8,521 bases of DNA from an uncultured Clostridia bacterium. Lineage in GTDB: Bacteria; Bacillota; Clostridia; Oscillospirales; Ruminococcaceae. Shown piece after piece: positions 7,160 through 8,521 of this stretch; position 1 is the first letter of the stretch, and every line of letters starts with the position of its first letter. The stretch spans positions 1 to 8,521 of the forward strand of contig CAMWVO010000057.1 of the NCBI GenBank assembly GCA_947177695.1, written 5' to 3'. Both the position numbers and the translations under genes were made by a program. Below the pieces are notes generated by a model, which was given only the letters and a program-made list of their open reading frames with translations, was not told where the DNA came from and did no database searches.

Positions 7160-7327
7160 AAATTGGTTGACACCTCCGATATGGATAAAATTCAATAAAT
7201 AACGGGCGCAGCCCCTTATTCACAAGCGGCGCGGAACGCCGTCCCTTGCGGAATCCGCTGTTCCATGAGGCGGGATACACAAAGCCGCGGTTATCAGCAG
7301 GCATAAAGTGCCCACGATACTTTAAAT
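7160..7327 (-). promoter_or_regulatory. Long GC-rich structured leader of the pil operon
   Basis: About 160 nt separate the predicted transcription start (near 7321) from the pilC ATG. The stretch at about 7202-7310 is much more GC-rich than the promoter and pilC start around it. It holds a strong hairpin at 7221-7250 (CGCAAG, a GGA bulge, CGGCG, a 5-nt loop, CGCCG, CUUGUG), a small GGGC/GCCC hairpin at 7204-7214, and GGCA/TGCC near the 5' end of the RNA. I could not match it to a known riboswitch; in particular the conserved blocks of the c-di-GMP-I class are not seen. Confidence 0.55.
7221..7250 (-). other. Strong hairpin in the pilC leader
   Basis: Two paired blocks form one stem: CGGCG/CGCCG (5 bp, loop UUCCG) on top of CGCAAG/CUUGUG (6 bp including one G-U), separated by a three-base GGA bulge on the 5' side. 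There is no U run directly after it, so it is not a standard terminator. Confidence 0.55.
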
Positions 7328-7356
7328 ATTATAACATTTTATTATAAATTTGGCAA
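7328..7356 (-). promoter_or_regulatory. Sigma-A promoter of the pil operon
   Basis: On the minus strand: TTGCCA (-35, 7356-7351; one mismatch to TTGACA), a 17-nt spacer, and TATAAT (-10, 7333-7328) preceded by TG at the extended -10 position. Spacing and boxes are near ideal, so transcription should start near 7321, and control, if any, probably acts elsewhere, for example in the leader. Confidence 0.87.
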
Positions 7357-7402
7357 TATGTTATTTTTAACAAATCGGCAATGAATATCTGCACATTTTC
7401 AC

Positions 7403-7429
7403 AAAAAACACACATTCGGCATTATGCCG
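7403..7429 (-). terminator. Possible weak terminator after the amidohydrolase gene
   Basis: CGGCA/TGCCG (7417-7421 with 7425-7429, 3-nt loop) is followed on the minus strand by AATGTGTG and then six T's (7408-7403). The stem is only 5 bp and the T run begins 8 nt late, so termination efficiency is doubtful. It lies about 50 nt after the stop at 7477. Confidence 0.35.
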
Positions 7430-7476
7430 TATTAATAAAAATGTCCAAACGCGGGCGAAAAAGTATTTTGAAATAA

Positions 7477-8298
7477 TTAACAAATGTTTAAAAGCTTTTC
7501 CGCATTGACGTGGGAGATAAGCTCCCGCTCCTCATGGGTGAGGGGAAGTCTTTCCAGCATTTCCCTTTCGCGGCAGGACGGGTGCCACGGGCAGTCGGAA
7601 GCGAACAGTATCTTATCCGCGCCGTGGTTTCTGAATATCCTGAGCGCCTGCTCGTCGGGGATAGTGCCGTCAATAAACGCAGTATCGAAGTAAACGTTCC
7701 TGCCCACCAGATATTTTTCCACATCGTCCCAGCGTTCGTTTCCGCCGAGATGGGCGAGGATAAGGGTCATTTCGGGGACAGCGTCCAGAACCTCCGCGCT
7801 CATCTGTGGCGTGCAGTGGATGCAGTCCATTGACGCGGCGTCCAAACCCGCGTGGAAAACCACCGGCAGACCAAGCTCCGCGCACTTGCGGTACAGGGGG
7901 AAAAGCCGCTTTTCGTTGACTAAAAAGCCCTGATAGTCGGGGTGCAGCTTAATGCCGTGAAGTCCGAGGGACTTTATGCGTTCAAGCTCGGCAAACGCGT
8001 CCTCCGAGTCGGGGTGGACGGAGCCGAAGCAGTACAGAGTGCCGCTATGGGCGGTCTGAACGTCCTTAGCCCAGTTGTTTATCACCGTCTGCTGAGAGGG
8101 CTTTGTGGCTATGGGAAGTATCACCGCCTTGTCGACTTTCCATTGGGGCAGCTTTTCGAGAAGCTCCCCCACCGTACCTCTTGTAGCCGCGGGTACGAAC
8201 TCGCCGTAGCCTGATTGTACAAGGGTCTGTTCGAGCTTGGAGATAGCTTTTTCGGCAATGGGGTCGGCAAAGGCGTGGGTGTGAAAATCAATGTACAT
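7477..8298 (-). CDS. Amidohydrolase-family metal-dependent hydrolase
   Basis: A 273-aa soluble TIM-barrel enzyme of the amidohydrolase_2 superfamily, the group that includes ACMSD-like decarboxylases and many uncharacterised metal-dependent hydrolases. Visible metal and active-site candidates: the HxH motif (His6, His8 in IDFHTHAF), Lys117 and His119 (GIKLHPDYQG), His149 (VVFHAG), His183 (LAHLGG) and Asp235 (FASDCPWHP), in the order expected for the family. The substrate cannot be told from sequence. The length is normal for short members, and there is no signal peptide, so the protein should be cytoplasmic. Start: ATG 8298 with AAGGAG 8 nt upstream, directly after a consensus promoter. It is a separate transcription unit from the pilus operon, which has its own promoter downstream; no functional link to pili is evident. 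Confidence 0.9.
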   Translation of the reverse strand: MYIDFHTHAFADPIAEKAISKLEQTLVQSGYGEFVPAATRGTVGELLEKLPQWKVDKAVILPIATKPSQQTVINNWAKDVQTAHSGTLYCFGSVHPDSEDAFAELERIKSLGLHGIKLHPDYQGFLVNEKRLFPLYRKCAELGLPVVFHAGLDAASMDCIHCTPQMSAEVLDAVPEMTLILAHLGGNERWDDVEKYLVGRNVYFDTAFIDGTIPDEQALRIFRNHGADKILFASDCPWHPSCREREMLERLPLTHEERELISHVNAEKLLNIC

Positions 8299-8306
8299 TT
8301 TTAACG

Positions 8307-8312
8307 CTCCTT
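8307..8312 (-). promoter_or_regulatory. Ribosome binding site of the amidohydrolase gene
   Basis: AAGGAG on the minus strand, 8 nt before ATG 8298; it fixes the start of the HxH-containing N-terminus. Confidence 0.8.
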
Positions 8313-8323
8313 TTAATAGTATT

Positions 8324-8352
8324 ATTATACCATATTATAATTCAAATGTCAA
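8324..8352 (-). promoter_or_regulatory. Consensus sigma-A promoter of the amidohydrolase gene
   Basis: On the minus strand: a perfect TTGACA (-35, 8352-8347), a 17-nt spacer, and a perfect TATAAT (-10, 8329-8324) with TG at the extended -10 position. The predicted start near 8317 leaves a leader of about 20 nt containing the ribosome site. A/T-rich sequence upstream (8353-8385) could act as an UP element. Confidence 0.9.
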
Positions 8353-8384
8353 ATTTTTTATGTAATTTTACTAAAAAAATTGCA

Positions 8385-8418
8385 CAAAAAGCCGCACATC
8401 TTTTTGGGACGTGCGGCT
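8385..8418 (-). terminator. Rho-independent terminator of an off-window minus-strand gene
   Basis: An 8-bp perfect GC-rich stem, AGCCGCAC/GTGCGGCT (8411-8418 with 8390-8397), with a 13-nt loop, is followed on the minus strand by TTTT and, farther on, a seven-T run. Orientation fits the end of a transcript entering from the right edge, separating it from the amidohydrolase promoter just downstream. Confidence 0.78.
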
Positions 8419-8470
8419 CGGGCTGTGGAAAAAGCAAATTTTGATTTACGCGACTAACTGTCGGAACACT

Positions 8471-8518
8471 TCGGCGGCAAAGCCGCCGACTAAAGCTGGT
8501 CGAGCTGAGCCCAGCTCG
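8471..8518. repeat. Pair of GC-rich inverted repeats at the right edge
   Basis: Two hairpin-forming repeats lie 11 nt apart: TCGGCGGC-AAA-GCCGCCGA (8471-8489, 8-bp perfect stem) and CGAGCTG-AGCC-CAGCTCG (8501-8518, 7-bp perfect stem). A nested alternative, AGCTGG/CCAGCT (8494-8499 with 8511-8516), overlaps the second. They resemble dispersed intergenic repeat units. A short minus-strand frame passes through them to a TAA at 8448-8446, so they could instead be the 3' end of a gene; the window is too short to tell. Confidence 0.5.
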
Positions 8519-8521
8519 CAG

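Noticed and set aside
7077..7304. A 75-codon minus-strand frame (MPADNRGFVYPAS...) starting in the pilC leader and overlapping pilC
   Set aside because: There is no good ribosome site before its ATG, it is read through the leader hairpins, and it runs into pilC in another frame. It is more likely incidental than a leader peptide.
7160..7327. c-di-GMP riboswitch in the pil leader
   Set aside because: It was expected from clostridial pilus biology, but the conserved GEMM (c-di-GMP-I) blocks are not visible and no c-di-GMP-II core is recognisable.
8446..8521. C-terminus of an off-window protein (24 codons, stop TAA at 8448-8446)
   Set aside because: The distance to the terminator fits, but the translation is made of repeat-derived sequence and is too short to recognise, so it is not listed as a gene.
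1..8521. CRISPR array, insertion sequence, tRNA or rRNA
   Set aside because: No regularly spaced direct repeats, transposase-like frames, or tRNA/rRNA-like sequence were seen.

Overview
The window looks like chromosomal DNA of a Gram-positive clostridial bacterium, most likely Oscillospiraceae/Ruminococcus-like. This rests on moderately AT-leaning DNA, near-consensus sigma-A promoters in very AT-rich spacers, strong AGGAGG-type ribosome sites, GC-rich hairpins between genes, and a type IV pilus (T4P) gene set of the kind known in clostridia. The genus is inference; no rRNA or marker gene is present.

All recognisable genes lie on the minus strand, so the transcriptional order runs from right to left. 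Right edge (8419-8521): compact GC-rich inverted repeats, perhaps the tail of an off-window gene, followed by a rho-independent terminator (8390-8418). Next is a short unit: a consensus promoter (-35 at 8347-8352, -10 at 8324-8329) and a 273-aa amidohydrolase (7477-8298). A 317-nt gap follows, holding a weak terminator-like hairpin, a second strong promoter (7328-7356) and a GC-rich structured leader of about 160 nt.

That promoter drives an apparent pilus operon of six genes: pilC platform protein (5966-7159); a 510-aa protein that reads as a PilM-PilN fusion (4358-5890); a PilO-like protein (3543-4331); a 766-aa PilX/GspK-like surface protein (1142-3442); a PilV/GspI-like prepilin (666-1130); and a second prepilin (1-651) cut by the left edge. 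Gaps are 11-100 nt and most starts have good ribosome sites.

The genes fit one machine. PilC is the inner-membrane platform. The PilM-PilN fusion and PilO would form the cytoplasmic-to-extracytoplasmic alignment complex. The three pilin-like proteins resemble the minor pilins that prime or cap the fibre. No assembly ATPase (PilB), retraction ATPase (PilT), prepilin peptidase (PilD) or clear major pilin is present here, so these must be encoded elsewhere.

The most interesting points are the PilM-PilN fusion that keeps the linking INL motif inside one chain, the very large PilX-class protein with a predicted beta-solenoid-like body, an 11-bp perfect hairpin just before that gene, and the structured leader of the operon.
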